From Timema cristinae (Eukaryota > Arthropoda > Insecta > Phasmatodea > Timematidae): DNA of 64,000 bases. Location of the stretch: positions 42,481,979 to 42,545,978 of the forward strand of contig JBCFYV010000024.1 of NCBI GenBank assembly GCA_039000515.1. The letters run 5' to 3'. Below, in pieces: positions 10,150 through 21,105 of this stretch. Made by a program: the position numbers and the translations under genes. The notes below the pieces were generated by a model. The model had not been told where the DNA came from, made no database searches, and saw nothing but the letters and a program-made list of their open reading frames with translations. The number at the start of each line of letters is the position of its first letter. The stretch's first letter is position 1.

Positions 10150-10470
10150 TTACTGGTGAGGTCCGCGACACACGTCCGGACCGCTGTACTATATCGGAAT
10201 ATGTCTTGGTTTGAAGTCCCGGGTCGTTCAGCTTCTGACACAACTGACAGAGAGCGAGGTTTTCCGGTGTGTCAACCGCCTTGTAGTGATCTTTCCACCA
10301 GAAATATCGGGCGTACTCCCCGGGAGTTCTGTCCAGGTGCATGAGGAACTCCGCCAGACTACGGCGTCGGGGAAACTTCGGGCGTCAATATAAGAACCGG
10401 GGTGAGGGGAGGCAACTTTCTGTAATCTGATCCTCAATACACCACCGGTACTAGGTTGTAATTCATGACC
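10150..10470 (-). pseudogene. Degenerate duplicate of the fucosyltransferase terminal exon
   Basis: The copy starts after a preserved CAG acceptor (10471-10473) and keeps the same phase. It begins VMNYNLVPVVY, but the next codon is TGA where the intact exons have Gly. A frameshift then precedes GSYIDARSFPDA, a second one-base deletion follows it, and about 10 bases are missing near the C-terminus. The middle MHLDRTPGEYARYFWWKDHY is intact. The position equivalent to the normal stop is 10150-10152, although a shifted frame stays open to 10076. In sequence it is closer to the copy at 1-241 (both encode FWWKDHY, AVDTPENLALCQ) than to the exon at 11014. Confidence 0.85.
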
Positions 10471-11013
10471 CTGGATTAATAAGATGGGTCATCATTCTCA
10501 AGTTTGGATTTTATGGATACCGAATTTCATTCCTCATAAATACTAATTATACTGGGGAATTTTTGGAAAACGTTATTGACACAATATATATATTAAAAAA
10601 GTATTATGTAAATTTAAATGTTTAATATAACCGAATAAAAAGGATTGAAATAGTTTGATTCTTAATACAGACATTATCTTATTGTTAAACTGAACCAATC
10701 ACTATTTGTTAAAAGGTTTTTTAACGATAGTCAGGAGCCCAAAACCCAATTTTAAAAAAACTGAGCGAAAATAAGTTATTTCACTAAGTATCAAATGTAA
10801 GACGTTTATACTTACATGTGAACGGTAAAGAAATATAATCAGTTACTAAAACCATAGGTTTAGAGAAAAATTGCCTCTTCGTTATCATCTAAACCAGCTA
10901 TATAAGACTGACATGTAGTCCCGCCAATGTAGGTTCCTTTTAAGGGATTTAAAAATTAAGCTATATCCTGATTTCCAACTGGATTTAGTGATCTTCCTTC
11001 ACAACCTCTTGGT
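10471..11013. other. Spacer between duplicated terminal exons
   Basis: AT-rich. About 20 bases past the stop of the 11014 exon still resemble the sequence past the stop-equivalent of the 10150 copy, so the duplication included some 3' flank. Confidence 0.5.
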
Positions 11014-11338
11014 TTACTGGTGAGGTTCGTTACACACGTCTGGACCACTGTACCACTGGTGGATATCAGAATACGTCTTGGGTTGAAGTCCCGGGTCGTT
11101 CAGTTTCTGGCACAACTGACAGAGGATGAACGGAGCTGTCTTGTTGGCCACGCCGTAGTGCGCCTTCCACCAGAAATATCGGGCGTACTCCTCGGGTGTC
11201 CTGTCCAGGTGTCTGAGGAACTCCGCCAGACTACGGGCGTCAGGAAAACTTCGGGCGTCGATGTAGGAACCAGGCGGCGCCAAGCGTCCGTAGTCCGCAC
11301 CGCCATATACCACCGGGACTACGTTGTGTCTCATTATA
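11014..11338 (-). CDS. Fucosyltransferase terminal exon, intact copy nearest the 5' exon
   Basis: This exon starts after a CAG acceptor with one base completing the split codon, then encodes 107 residues to a TAA at 11014-11016. Conserved C-terminal GT10 features are visible: NVVPVVYGGADYGRLAPPGS, SYIDARSFPD, SLAEFLRHLD, and YARYFWWKAHY, then a Cys-rich end (LCQLCQKLNDPG). It is fully open. It supplies the second half of the C-terminal Rossmann-like lobe, which in the family binds GDP-fucose together with the motif at the end of the 5' exon. Two homologous exons lie downstream at 10150-10470 and 1-241, so it may be one of several alternative or duplicated 3' ends. Confidence 0.87.
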
Positions 11339-11429
11339 CTGCGGCGCACAAAGGATTTGTCAGTGTCAACTCCATATACTTTTATTAAATTTAATTAATA
11401 ATTAGATATCGAGTTAAGGTGTTTTATAT

Positions 11430-11660
11430 ACCGCGTCCTTCTTCCTGCTTCCTCTATCTGCCTTTAATCACACTATTGGTTGTGGGTGAGTAAGTTATAA
11501 TTTAGAGGAAATATAGCTCTAATTGCGCGGAGGAAGAGTGAAAAACCATTTAGGGGAAAAAAATTATCCTTGTGTTTATCATTCCTGGATTTGAGCTTTA
11601 ATTTGAAATGTCTGTCTCAGTCAGTGGTTCAGCCAGTGGAATACGCTGGCATGGAGATAA
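11430..11660 (-). mobile_element. SINE family C, highly degenerate
   Basis: TTTAGAGGAAATATAGCTC, AAAAACCATTTAGGGGAAAA and a decayed head are recognisable in reverse. Confidence 0.55.
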
Positions 11661-12045
11661 ATCTGCCTGATATATTTCTCTACTCGGAACAAGTTTTTTT
11701 TAATGAACTAGTACTTATGTAAGTAAGAAATATGAATATTTTTTGTATCTCTAACTTTATGGTTCAAATGTTGTTTGTTGTCTTAATATTATACAGCATC
11801 AACGTTACGCTTCAGAGTAATTAAAGATAAGTGTGCTTTATTCTCATAAACTCCACTTTCACTGATGTGCCGCGGTAAAAAGAGTGCAACTGCGGATATT
11901 TCTGTTTCAACCCACATAAAAATTTGTATTTTCTGAAAAGATCTACATAGACACATAATTTAACATCGAATGAACTCATCAATAAGTCATAAAAGTTAAA
12001 AAGAAATGTTCTCTGTGCAGTTGTCCATTAGTATTTAAGATCTAC
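11661..12045. other. Intronic AT-rich sequence
   Basis: Nothing recognised. Confidence 0.4.
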
Positions 12046-12420
12046 ATGTAAATGTAAATGTATGTAATGTAATGTATGTATGTAATGTAATGTATGTAAT
12101 GTATGTAATGTAATGTAAGTATGTATGTATGTAATGTAAGTATGTAATGTAATGTAATGTAATGTAAGTATGTATGTAATTTAAGTATGTATGTAATGTA
12201 ATGTAAGTATGTATGTATGTAATGTAAGTATGTATGTATGTCATGTAAGTATGTAATGTAATTTATGTATGTAATGTAATGTAAGTATGTATGTATGTAA
12301 TGTAATGTAAGTATGTATGTAATGTAAGTATGTATGTAATGTAAGTATGTATGTAATGTATGTAATGTATGTATGTATGTATGTAATGTATGTAATGTAT
12401 GTATTTATGTATGTATATAA
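12046..12420. repeat. TGTA / TGTAA complex microsatellite
   Basis: Alternating ATGT and AATGT units (GTATGTAATGTAATGTA). The open frame here encodes only Thr/Tyr/Ile/His repeats and is not a gene. Confidence 0.95.
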
Positions 12421-13074
12421 ACACTACAAGCCCCAAATAGCAATAAATTGAGATTAATATTTGTCTATTTACACCATCTAGTACCAGAATATGGACTTAT
12501 TGATATTAATCCGAATTGTATTTATCTTCGAGAACGTAGCTCAGACAACCAAGAAAAGTCATAAAGGTGGTGTGCACTTTTGGTTTTGCCAAAAAATTTT
12601 AAACTAATGTGTCTAGCTAATATAACAAGCATTGGTTGTATTAATTCATGAATATTCTCTTTTCATTTGGTTTGTCATTTATGGAAAAGTTAAGTTTCAA
12701 ATTCTAATATGCAGGTATCCCGGACGGATAGAAAAACTTGAGACCAAACAGATTTAATTTTAGAGTAAGTTATTTTAAGCTAATTTAAAATAATTTATGT
12801 TTGTAGGTATTGAATTCAGTTAAAATTTGTTAATGATATGTTATAGTACACTCTGAGTAAACTTACATCTTTTATAGCTTGAACTTCAACATTGAAGGAA
12901 TTGAACTTCAATGTTTATATTTGTTCATTCTGACTTACTCAGAAAGAAAATTTTGACAGTTAAAATATGTACTAAAACAATTTTTTAATGCGTATTCATT
13001 CAGTCATGTGATCTGCTTATGTCATATTTTTATAGATAATATTAATACATACAAGACAATAATAATATTTTGAA
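12421..13074. other. Intronic AT-rich sequence
   Basis: A short palindrome GAACTTCAACATTGAAG / TTGAACTTCAATG lies near 12880-12915. No other feature seen. Confidence 0.4.
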
Positions 13075-13322
13075 ACCCTCTTCAGTGACGGCATGGTCTA
13101 ACGCGCTACTCTCACTGTATACTAGATTGCTGATGATGGAGAGATCAAGTTTCGAATTTTGGTCACGTATACTGAGGTTTGTTTACAAATTTTTCCATTT
13201 TACCTCCAAGCAAATGGAAGTACAATCCCTCTAAATATAACCTTACTAATCCCTAAAACCTTAAGCGTAATTAGTAGATAAGCGTATAACTCGAACAGTT
13301 AGAAAGACGCGTTGCTAAAAAT
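13075..13322 (+). mobile_element. SINE family C copy
   Basis: Head (GACGGCATGGTCTAACGCGC), body and tail (AAGACGCGTTGCTAAAA) are complete but diverged. Confidence 0.82.
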
Positions 13323-13575
13323 AACTTGTAAAGTAAAATTATTAATAAAAAAACTTTGGTTTTTTCTCGAAAAAATCCTTCTTAAAAAAATCTTACTAAA
13401 TTTGTAGTATGGAATGTTAAATATTAATACGCTAACTGTTATAAGTTTATGGGAATAGAAGTGTTGGGCACGCATAATTTGTATAGTGCATATAAAATTA
13501 ATGATGAACTCAAATAGTAATTTGAATACAATAAAGTTAATAGAAATCTAATGAAAATTATGTATTTTTCATTTA

Positions 13576-13839
13576 GGCCAGTGACAGACTGACGTTTGGA
13601 TCGCGTTTTGATAACTACGACACAAACGTCACGACCAGTCCACCCTAGTGTGTTGCATTGTTTAATATGAGAGGGAGGGTTCAGACTAGTGACACGAATG
13701 TCACCACATATTTGAAAACGTCGATGTGAGCGTTTCTTGGGCGTAGCAACCCCTCTCATATGAAACAATGCAATACACTAGGGCAGACTGGTCGTGGCGT
13801 TTGTATAGCAGTGACCTAAACGTCAGTTTGTCACCGACC
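13576..13839. mobile_element. PIF/Harbinger-like foldback MITE, 264 bp
   Basis: The two arms of roughly 100 bp are inverted copies. The ends are GGCCAGTGACAGACTGACGT and, read from the other side, GGTCGGTGACAAACTGACGT. The inner arms share CCCTAGTGTGTTGCATTGTTT and ACACTAGGGCAGACTGGTCG (opposite orientation). TTA flanks both sides (13573-13575 and 13840-13842), matching the 3-bp TWA duplication of PIF/Harbinger elements. No coding capacity. Confidence 0.88.
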
Positions 13840-14154
13840 TTACACTAAGTATATTGCAAGTACTTAGCGTTATTTATATTGTTAATTAATGTATTGTGTA
13901 TCAGGTGTTGCAAAAGCGTCATAAGTTCGTGTGGGTAGAAGGTCTAACTCAGCATTAAATGTAAACAGTCTATGAGGTAAATAATTCCTTTGTGGTTAAA
14001 CATTCGTCAAGTTGTATGATAGTGTCAACAACAAAGTCGAAAGTTGTCTTGGAAAGGAAGACTTAAAACTGAAGGGTAGGAGGACCACGAAGGGGAGTCC
14101 ATACTTGGGAACTAGCCAAACTTTCCACTACATCGTCCCCTTGGAAGAGTCTCG

Positions 14155-14158
<4 letters not shown>

Positions 14159-14192
<34 letters not shown>
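14159..14192. repeat. Poly-T tract
   Basis: A run of more than 30 T residues. Confidence 0.98.
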
Positions 14193-14196
<4 letters not shown>

Positions 14197-14276
14197 ATCC
14201 CGAGCTCCACATCTCTAGTCACCCTTAAGTATTTAGCAAAGAAAAAATGTTTACTCATTAATGTTAGATTATCTGC

Positions 14277-14500
14277 TTCGATGGACGAATAGCCCAAGGC
14301 ATATCTCTCGCAGTAGACTAGACTGCCGATGACAGGGAGATGAGAGTTCGAATCCCAGTCGGGTGTACTGAGGTTTTTTTTTCCTAATTGGTTTTCGACT
14401 TCCCCTCCACTCAAACGAGGGTACATTACCTATAAATTAACCTTCCTCATCCTTAACTCATTTGCATAGATAGTAAGCTTACATATGTGGTGCAAAAAAA
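14277..14500 (+). mobile_element. SINE family C copy
   Basis: CTCTCGCAGTAGACTAGACT, GGGAGATGAGAGTTCGAATC and the body are intact. The tail decays at CATATGTGGTGCAAAA. Confidence 0.82.
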
Positions 14501-14923
14501 ATTAAATGAAAACTACCAAACAAACCATAAAAACAAACGACTCATGTAATCTTCTGTAATTTCTCTTTTGATTTTAATTTGATATTTCCTAAATTAATCA
14601 GAAAATCAATAAATGATAAATTCAATAATCAATTAGATTCATATAGAATGACCGTTTCACACGTTGTTCAAGGCCTCAATCTCGCAATAGAAGCTATTAA
14701 AATATAATAAATACGTACAAAATGTCTACCCTCAGATTCCACTTAGTACTTATACCAACAGTCTAGGTTCCTTTTTCAGGAATTGCTAGCGTCTACAGAC
14801 ACACAAACCCACTAACCCACAAATACACGAACACAAAAAAACAAACACATGTACCCATAAACACACAAATCCACAACCAATCTTATTTATATAACTGATC
14901 TTAAATAATGTCTTAAACTGCAC

Positions 14924-15845
14924 CTGAACAGTTTTTCTGTGACGTAATCCTGACACAAGCTGTTCTCGAATGAAAGGTAAAACTTGTAGTCTTGGTCCAG
15001 CATTTGAAAACATTCTTCCCCACGTGACCTTGAGCAGCTCATCGACCCACAACTTCCATACACGTCCACTTGGACGTATTTCTTGAGATCCTCGACAAAT
15101 TCCTCCCTTTTCCCCTGGGTCCGACACTTAGACACAAACCACGCCACTAATTTGGTCTTCCTCTTAGAGAGGTTCAGATATTCCTCGAGAGCGTCCGAGG
15201 ACATTGTGGGCTGTTTCCACCGGACGGGCGTCTCTCTGGGATCGACCATCTTGGAGTACCATTGAGGGGACGGAAATAACCGTAAGGTCTGTAGATATCC
15301 GAGTCATATCTATAAGTCATTGTCCAGTTGAAGAAGTTTGGTAGATCCTTAAGATTAGATAAATATGTCCCAGGTGGTTCCAACAGAAATAGTACATACC
15401 TCTGATGGGGTTTCCTTGGATAAACAATGGAATAACGCTCAGTGTTCACTATTTGTTCATCCATTATCTCATCCCCTTTGCTCGGATACAACCATAAGTG
15501 GAATAATATCGCGTCGAAATCATCCACATTAGTCGTAACATATTCTCTGTTGGATAAGAAGCAGTTGGTGACAGGGCAGCCCGCTTCCAAGAAAGGTGAC
15601 TGCCCTAAACCAAGTCCGAAGTTCGGTACGTCAAAGAATTCGTTCCAAAATAATATTTTCTTGGTATTCCTACTATTTGCACTTAATGTTCTCACTATGG
15701 ACTCGAATTCAGTTTTTTTACAATAATATTGATAGCGTTTCCATAAACAAAACACAAGTAAAGCACAAATAATCACTTTGAAACTAGCTTTCCTTAATTT
15801 AGATTGCCCAACGCCGTTCCAACTTGTATGGAATAAAAGAAACAT
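14924..15845 (-). CDS. Alpha-(1,3)-fucosyltransferase (GT10), 5' coding exon with a one-base frameshift
   Basis: The family transfers fucose from GDP-fucose to GlcNAc-containing glycans as a type II Golgi membrane enzyme. The first in-frame ATG is at 15845, with an in-frame TAA further upstream. A short cytoplasmic tail precedes a hydrophobic anchor at about residues 20-36 (VIICALLVFCLW). Family motifs follow in order: FNWTMTYRYDSDI then PYGYF, KTKLVAWFVSKC, VDVYGSCG, and the GT10 signature FYLSFENSLC-QDYVTEKLF. The reading frame shifts by one base at the G4 run 15266-15269 (C4 on the coding strand). One extra C there would join the two frames and give 307 codons plus two bases. The exon ends at a CAG/GTGCAG donor with the intron starting at 14923, and it joins 11014-11338 in phase 2 for about 415 residues, normal for the family. 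The frameshift may be a sequencing error or a true lesion. Confidence 0.85.
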
Positions 15846-16514
15846 GGCCAAGATCACAGTGATGTTGGAACGCTTTCTCCCCTTAATATTAGTTTGGTTT
15901 TACTCCGGTCCAAGATAAGATAAGATATTATTGATAAAATAAGGATGATTAATCGTGTTTCGACTGCCAGCTTGCGAACAAATCCATCCTGCACTTATTT
16001 CACTAGTGAGAAACAATTATAAGATGTGTGACAACTCTTGTCATTCGAATTCTAAATAATGGCATTTGTTTAAACAAAGATCACAAAAACAAAAGAACAC
16101 ATCTAGAGTACCGCCAATATGTAATTTTTTTTAAATCTATGTCAAGGTCGCCATTTCTGGTCTATTGGTGATTTAATTTTTTTAACGTCGGTTTTGTCCT
16201 TAAAGAACGCAATTAAAAGAATTTTATATTATAGATATATATATATATAACATGTATTTTCTCAAATTTTCCAAAGTAATCTAAATGTTTATAGAAGTAA
16301 TTGCAAAATTGGGGATTGATGGGGTAAAAGTTGACTTTCAGACGTGATTCGTGTCCAATTAAATGGGTTGATAAGTTTTTTATACTCTATAATTATAAAT
16401 ATTTCTCTACTATACAAATGACTTACGAATTTGAATGTAAAGATTTTAAAAACGTTTGGTAATTTTTTATCTACATAAAAAATATTTATATATGACTTTT
16501 TCTCTACACTTTTT
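15846..16514. other. 5' flank of the fucosyltransferase gene
   Basis: Should contain the 5' untranslated region and promoter, but I cannot point to a TATA box or initiator with confidence. A short TA run lies near 16233. Confidence 0.35.
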
Positions 16515-16770
16515 TTAATACCATTTCCTGCTAGCCGTTTTGGTTATATGCTTATGTACTAGTTACGCTAATGTTTTTAGGGATTAGGAAGGATATATTT
16601 AAGAGAGTGTACCCTCATTTGCGCGAAGAGAGAAAGAGAGAGTGGAAAACCATCTTGGAAAACGCCTCTGTAGAACCGTACGAGGTTCGAACCTCGATCT
16701 CCCCGTCATCGGTGGTCCAATATAGTGCTAAAATAGCAATTAAGACCAATTGGTGGCCGAAGCGGGTCTT
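16515..16770 (-). mobile_element. SINE family C copy
   Basis: Complete in reverse: tail CTGCTAGCCGTTTTGGTTAT, body, GAGGTTCGAACCTCGATCTC and GTGGCCGAAGCGGGT. Confidence 0.83.
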
Positions 16771-17730
16771 GACATTGTTAAATAAGTTAAATCAATTTGG
16801 GCTTTGCTTGAATAACTTTTGTTTTAATGTTAGAATATTTAAACACATTTGTTATATATTACATACGGGTATATAAGTGAACAAAATGATATATTAGGTA
16901 ATTAATTAATACAAGAAATGTGTGCACTGAATCTCAAGTCAATTCTCATTCACATTTGTTTCTTTTAGTGACCCAATAGCTGTAAATTTATCCCACAAAA
17001 TGTTTGTGTGTAAGACAGAGAAAGAGAAGGCTGCGTCTTTATTTAAATGTTACTGAAAGTAGATTTAAACACAACTTTAGAGAATAACAAATTACGCTTG
17101 GGCCAAGAAAGTTGTGATTTACCAAGGTGGAAATCTATTGTCAAATAAAGTTAAGCGAAAGCTTATAAAATAAAAAGTTTTAGTGTTAAATTTCGAAGAC
17201 TTTTCTCTTGGGGTGTTTGTAACTTAAGAAGGATGGAAATAAAGGTAACTTTCTGCTTTCATGCTGTTTCCAAACAGTAGAAAAATAAATTAATTCTAGT
17301 GAAATAAAACACATTTTTTTAGGTAAGAATAAATTATTTGGATTTTTAATCATCTTAGCCTACCAAGTGGTGAATGGTTGTTCGAATTCCGTAACCATTA
17401 TAAATATTAATTCCTGGTATTTTTGTTAAATGATCGGTGTATTAAAGGAAAAAGCGTTTTATGTTTGAGTTAAACTAGAAACCATATTTAAAATTTCAGT
17501 TTTTGAAGACTGTGTGATAATTGTAACTTATCTGTCTATAACCAATTGTAAAAAAAAAAAAAAAAGTTAGCAGTTGAAATTGTTATACATTAAATGGCTG
17601 CCAATCAGGTTTATATCAAACACATGCTTATATATTATGACATTTCTATTATCCTTGTGTGCACTTTATATATATACACACAAGCTTATGTATATTTAAT
17701 TATAAATGTGTATTTATATATATTTAATTA
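16771..17730. other. AT-rich stretch without recognised feature
   Basis: Contains a short A tract near 17550 and TA-rich DNA near 17670-17725. Confidence 0.4.
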
Positions 17731-18015
17731 TGACAACCTCTGTGGTTAAGGGGTAAGAGCTCATGGAAACAGATCCAGAGGTCCCTGGTACGAGCCCCGG
17801 CGCTTACATAATATATCTGTGAAGCTGTGGTTTTGGAACAGGGTCGAACTAAGCCTCGTGAGGACAGATGAGGAGACACTTGAATAAAAAAAAGTAGTGG
17901 CTCCTTCTAGAAAACTGAAATTAACGCCAGGAGGATTCAGCAAATGTTGGCATTATCTTCGTCAACATGTGGTCGATTGATATAGCTGATGCCATGAAGT
18001 TTATATTTAACTTTC
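17731..18015 (+). mobile_element. SINE family E copy
   Basis: tRNA-like head CCTCTGTGGTTAAGGGGTAA with a B-box region GGTACGAGCCCC, then a body with CTTCTAGAAAACTGAAATTA and AAATGTTGGCATTATCTTCG, ending GCCATGAAGTTTATAT. The same layout recurs at 56477-56815. Confidence 0.75.
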
Positions 18016-18029
18016 CATATACTTTTATT

Positions 18030-18308
18030 TTACATCCATTACTGTTTCCAGCCTGTGGCCTGGGATAGTTTTTTTTTAATAAAGCCATATATGTTCCACT
18101 AACAGCTTGCTGGGCCTGTCGTAGAATCACATGCTTTTAATTAATTTAAGACTAGAACAGGCACAACATCCAGTCCCTGGCCGTTACTTTATCAATATGA
18201 AAGTATAAACCCATATTTTCATCAATGATAAGTGGTTGACCATGATGGCAATTGAACCCGGGACCCTTATCTCAGTAGGCAGACACGCTACCAACTGAGC
18301 TATGGGTA
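18030..18308 (-). mobile_element. SINE family D copy
   Basis: On the minus strand the head reads CATAGCTCAGTTGGTAGCGT then CCCGGGTTCAATTGCC, classic A and B boxes. The body (CTTATCATTGATGAAAATAT) and 3' part match 59833-60120. Confidence 0.85.
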
Positions 18309-18329
18309 TATAATATTACTACATAATTA

Positions 18330-18550
18330 TAAATATATTTATATTGAGTTATTGAAAGGTATAAGTAAAGGATATAAGTAAGACAACTATTTAAGAAAGT
18401 GTACCCACATTTAAATTGAGGTAAAGTTGAAAACTATTTACCAAAAATTCCTTCAGTGCACTCTCCGGGATTCAAGCTTTAGCTTCTTGGTCACATACAA
18501 CCAGTCTAGACGAGACTGATATCTTTGTCCGCATATCCACAGGTGTAGGT
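18330..18550 (-). mobile_element. SINE family C, degenerate
   Basis: AAGAAAGTGTACCCACATTT, CAGTGCACTCTCCGGGATTC and GTCTAGACGAGACTGA are recognisable. Confidence 0.6.
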
Positions 18551-19770
18551 CAACGCCTAATTAAAACATTTATAAATTACAGTAAAAACACAGCGTTTTT
18601 TTTTTCCTGCTGTTGAAAATCTTTTCTCAACATTGTTTTGCCAAATTAGCTTTGCGCACCCCATGTCTCAGTAGTAACTCCTAAGAGTATGTGTTGCTAT
18701 GGTAACATGGTGTAGAGTGAGCGCTACAGGTGGATGGACGCCCAACTACTTCAGGGACCATTAAACCTTGTAGCATTGGAAAAGTGAGAAAGGGACTTAT
18801 AATGGTTACATTGCCGCTCTAGGTAAAACAGGCTTAACTACAGAGAGGTTCTCAAAAGGTTTGTGAGGTTAATGCAACAATCTGATTCGTAAAGTTAGCA
18901 TAAAAAATGCCATCTATTTTTTTTTGTACATCACATAAGACGCCCATGTGAACATAAGTTCCATTCGTGATGTCTTGATTGTATAAATGTATTGGCCATT
19001 TTTTAGTAATGTATGTCATTTTATATTTATACGTCATATTTTCATTTTCTAGATATTATTTTTACTTATTAATAAGCTTTTATGTTGAACAATATCGATG
19101 TTATGTAAATTCATGAATAATCAAACATGAGATTTTTCATCACACTTATGTCAAACGCAAAAGCTAATGTAAGATTCAAATAAACATTGTATATTATTTA
19201 GTGTTGTGGTTAGAAAACTCACATCTCTGGTAAATCTCTGCAAATAATATGAAAATATTTCTATGGAAGAGGGTGATTATTGATTCTGAAGCAGATATTT
19301 GTAAATAAATGTTTATATTGAGAGAATGAAAGAATTTTTGGCTAAAAACCTTTTATAACATTCATATCTATTTTAGTATAAAATTTGTAAATGGTTTGTT
19401 TGGTCTAATTGTACTTCTTTCCAAGTTTTTGTTTATATTTTTATACAATTTTTCTTTATCATTTTAACTAATTATCTAAGCATGTCTGGGCTACATCCCT
19501 CGTAACCCATTTTGTGGAAAGATTAGCCAGTGCTAATGTGTCGTTGCCCAGGGGACACCCGAATGTACTAATCCTACAGTCTTTTCGTGGAGGGTTCATT
19601 ACATGTTCCAGTGAGATTACATGTGGTTGATAGTGAATATGAGGGTGTGAAACCAAATAGACTCTCTAAACCTAACATAAAACTGACTAACCAGAATCTG
19701 GCGACCGTTTGGATAATTTTCCTTTCAGAAAAAATACCCACTTTAAGTTCATAAAAATCCAGGCCCTGCC
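18551..19770. other. Non-coding stretch, nothing recognised
   Basis: No open frame with family features and no repeat shared with the rest of the window. Confidence 0.4.

Positions 19771-19830
<60 letters not shown>
19771..19830. repeat. ATT trinucleotide run
   Basis: About 20 units, not attached to a recognisable SINE. Confidence 0.95.
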
Positions 19831-19831
<1 letters not shown>

Positions 19832-20159
19832 GATACTTTTAGCTTGTAATTTGTATAGCCAAATATATAATCGAATGATTGATGGATTACCAGGTCCTTC
19901 TAAAGAATCAAACACGGGACCTTTAATTTTGTGTAACCAAAATAAATGTTTTCCAAGCTAATTAAGTTGGATCAGCTTCCACCCGCTAATTGATAGTTAT
20001 GTTTTTATTCTTGACACTTTTTTTTTAACATTTCACCATTCAGATGAGAGGCGTATTAACACTACCATGAATGGACAGATCATTAACTCCCTAATCCAAT
20101 GCTATCATTAAGGTCTACGTGATTTTGTAGAATTATGTTCAAACAATTCAAAAGTTTTT

Positions 20160-20408
20160 TTTATCATCGCATCTTACTATCTGTTCAGCTTATACACATA
20201 TGTGATAAATAACATAATGGAACAGAAATGAGTAAGGGGGTATTTTATAGGTAATCTAACCGCATTTTCTTGGAAGAAGAATGGGAAATCATTTAGGAAA
20301 ATTAACTCATAAAGTACGTGACCAGGATTCGAGACCCAATCTTCCCCATCATCAGCAGACCAGTCCAACACGAGAGTGATGCCTTATACCATTTGGTCAT
20401 TGATGCGG
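20160..20408 (-). mobile_element. SINE family C copy
   Basis: CATCGCATCTTACTATCTGT tail, GACCAGGATTCGAGACCC and the GTGATGCCTTATACCATTTG head are seen in reverse. Confidence 0.8.
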
Positions 20409-20851
20409 GTAAAAGTAATCATTGTAAGTATACTATACAAACAAAAGGAAACTATTATATTTAGTGATTCGGAAATGTGGTTTTTTCTTTTTAAGTCACG
20501 AAGAAATAACACAGAAAATAAATTACATCAATATTTACAATATATACCATTTGTAAAAAGGTCATTAAACTTAATGTATTGTTATTACGTTGGGACGTAA
20601 AGCTACTTGGGGTGTATATTTTTTGGGCAATGAGGAGGTTTAATTTGGTCATCCATAGAGGCCCCATGAAAGTATCTGTGTAAATAATATAATATTGTCT
20701 AGTCATTCGTCGAAAAATTTATCGTAGAGATCCCGATATGTTGCTTTTAGTTCCTTTATGATTGTAATAATTTACTTATTAAGGTTGGCTTGTATGGGAC
20801 GCGAGAAGAGGTCAGTCAGTGTCTTTGAAGTTTATATAGCAAAACAATTTT

Positions 20852-21105
20852 TTAGACCAAAATAAATAAGATATTGCACAAGTAGAAATATAGAGTTTAA
20901 TTTTCTTCACATGGTGATATCAACAGATGTTGAATATCTGTCATGAGCATAGCAGCATTAGATGAGAAACATTTAAATGAAGAGAAAGCTTGTCATTAGA
21001 TTCCAGGACACCCTTTGACAGATATTCAACAACTGTGGATATCACCATGTGAAGAAAATTAAACTATATATTTATACTAGAGTTATTTTTTTGACCAAAT
21101 AAATA
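20852..21105. mobile_element. Foldback MITE F, copy 1
   Basis: Arms of about 90 bp are inverted. Both contain TTAATTTTCTTCACATGGTG then GATATC, and GTTGAATATCTGTCA. Outer ends read GACCAAAATAAATAAGATAT. A short unique centre separates the arms. No coding capacity. Confidence 0.85.

Larger units (their letters stand above)
11339..14923 (-). other. Intron of the fucosyltransferase gene
   Basis: Donor GTGCAG begins at 14923 and the acceptor CAG ends at 11339 on the minus strand. Joining the exons gives LFSIMRHNVVPVVYGGADY, which continues the family alignment without a gap. The intron holds three SINE C copies, a TGTA-type repeat and a PIF/Harbinger-like MITE, all listed separately. Confidence 0.8.

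Noticed and set aside
12035..12244. Thr/Tyr/Ile/His-rich open frame
   Set aside because: Translation of the TGTA-type repeat.
14786..15127. 113-codon minus-strand frame overlapping the fucosyltransferase exon
   Set aside because: Its frame does not carry the family motifs. The overlapping frame 14924-15249 does.
18240..18308. Possible tRNA gene on the minus strand
   Set aside because: Good A and B boxes, but it continues into a body shared with 59833-60120, so it is a SINE head.
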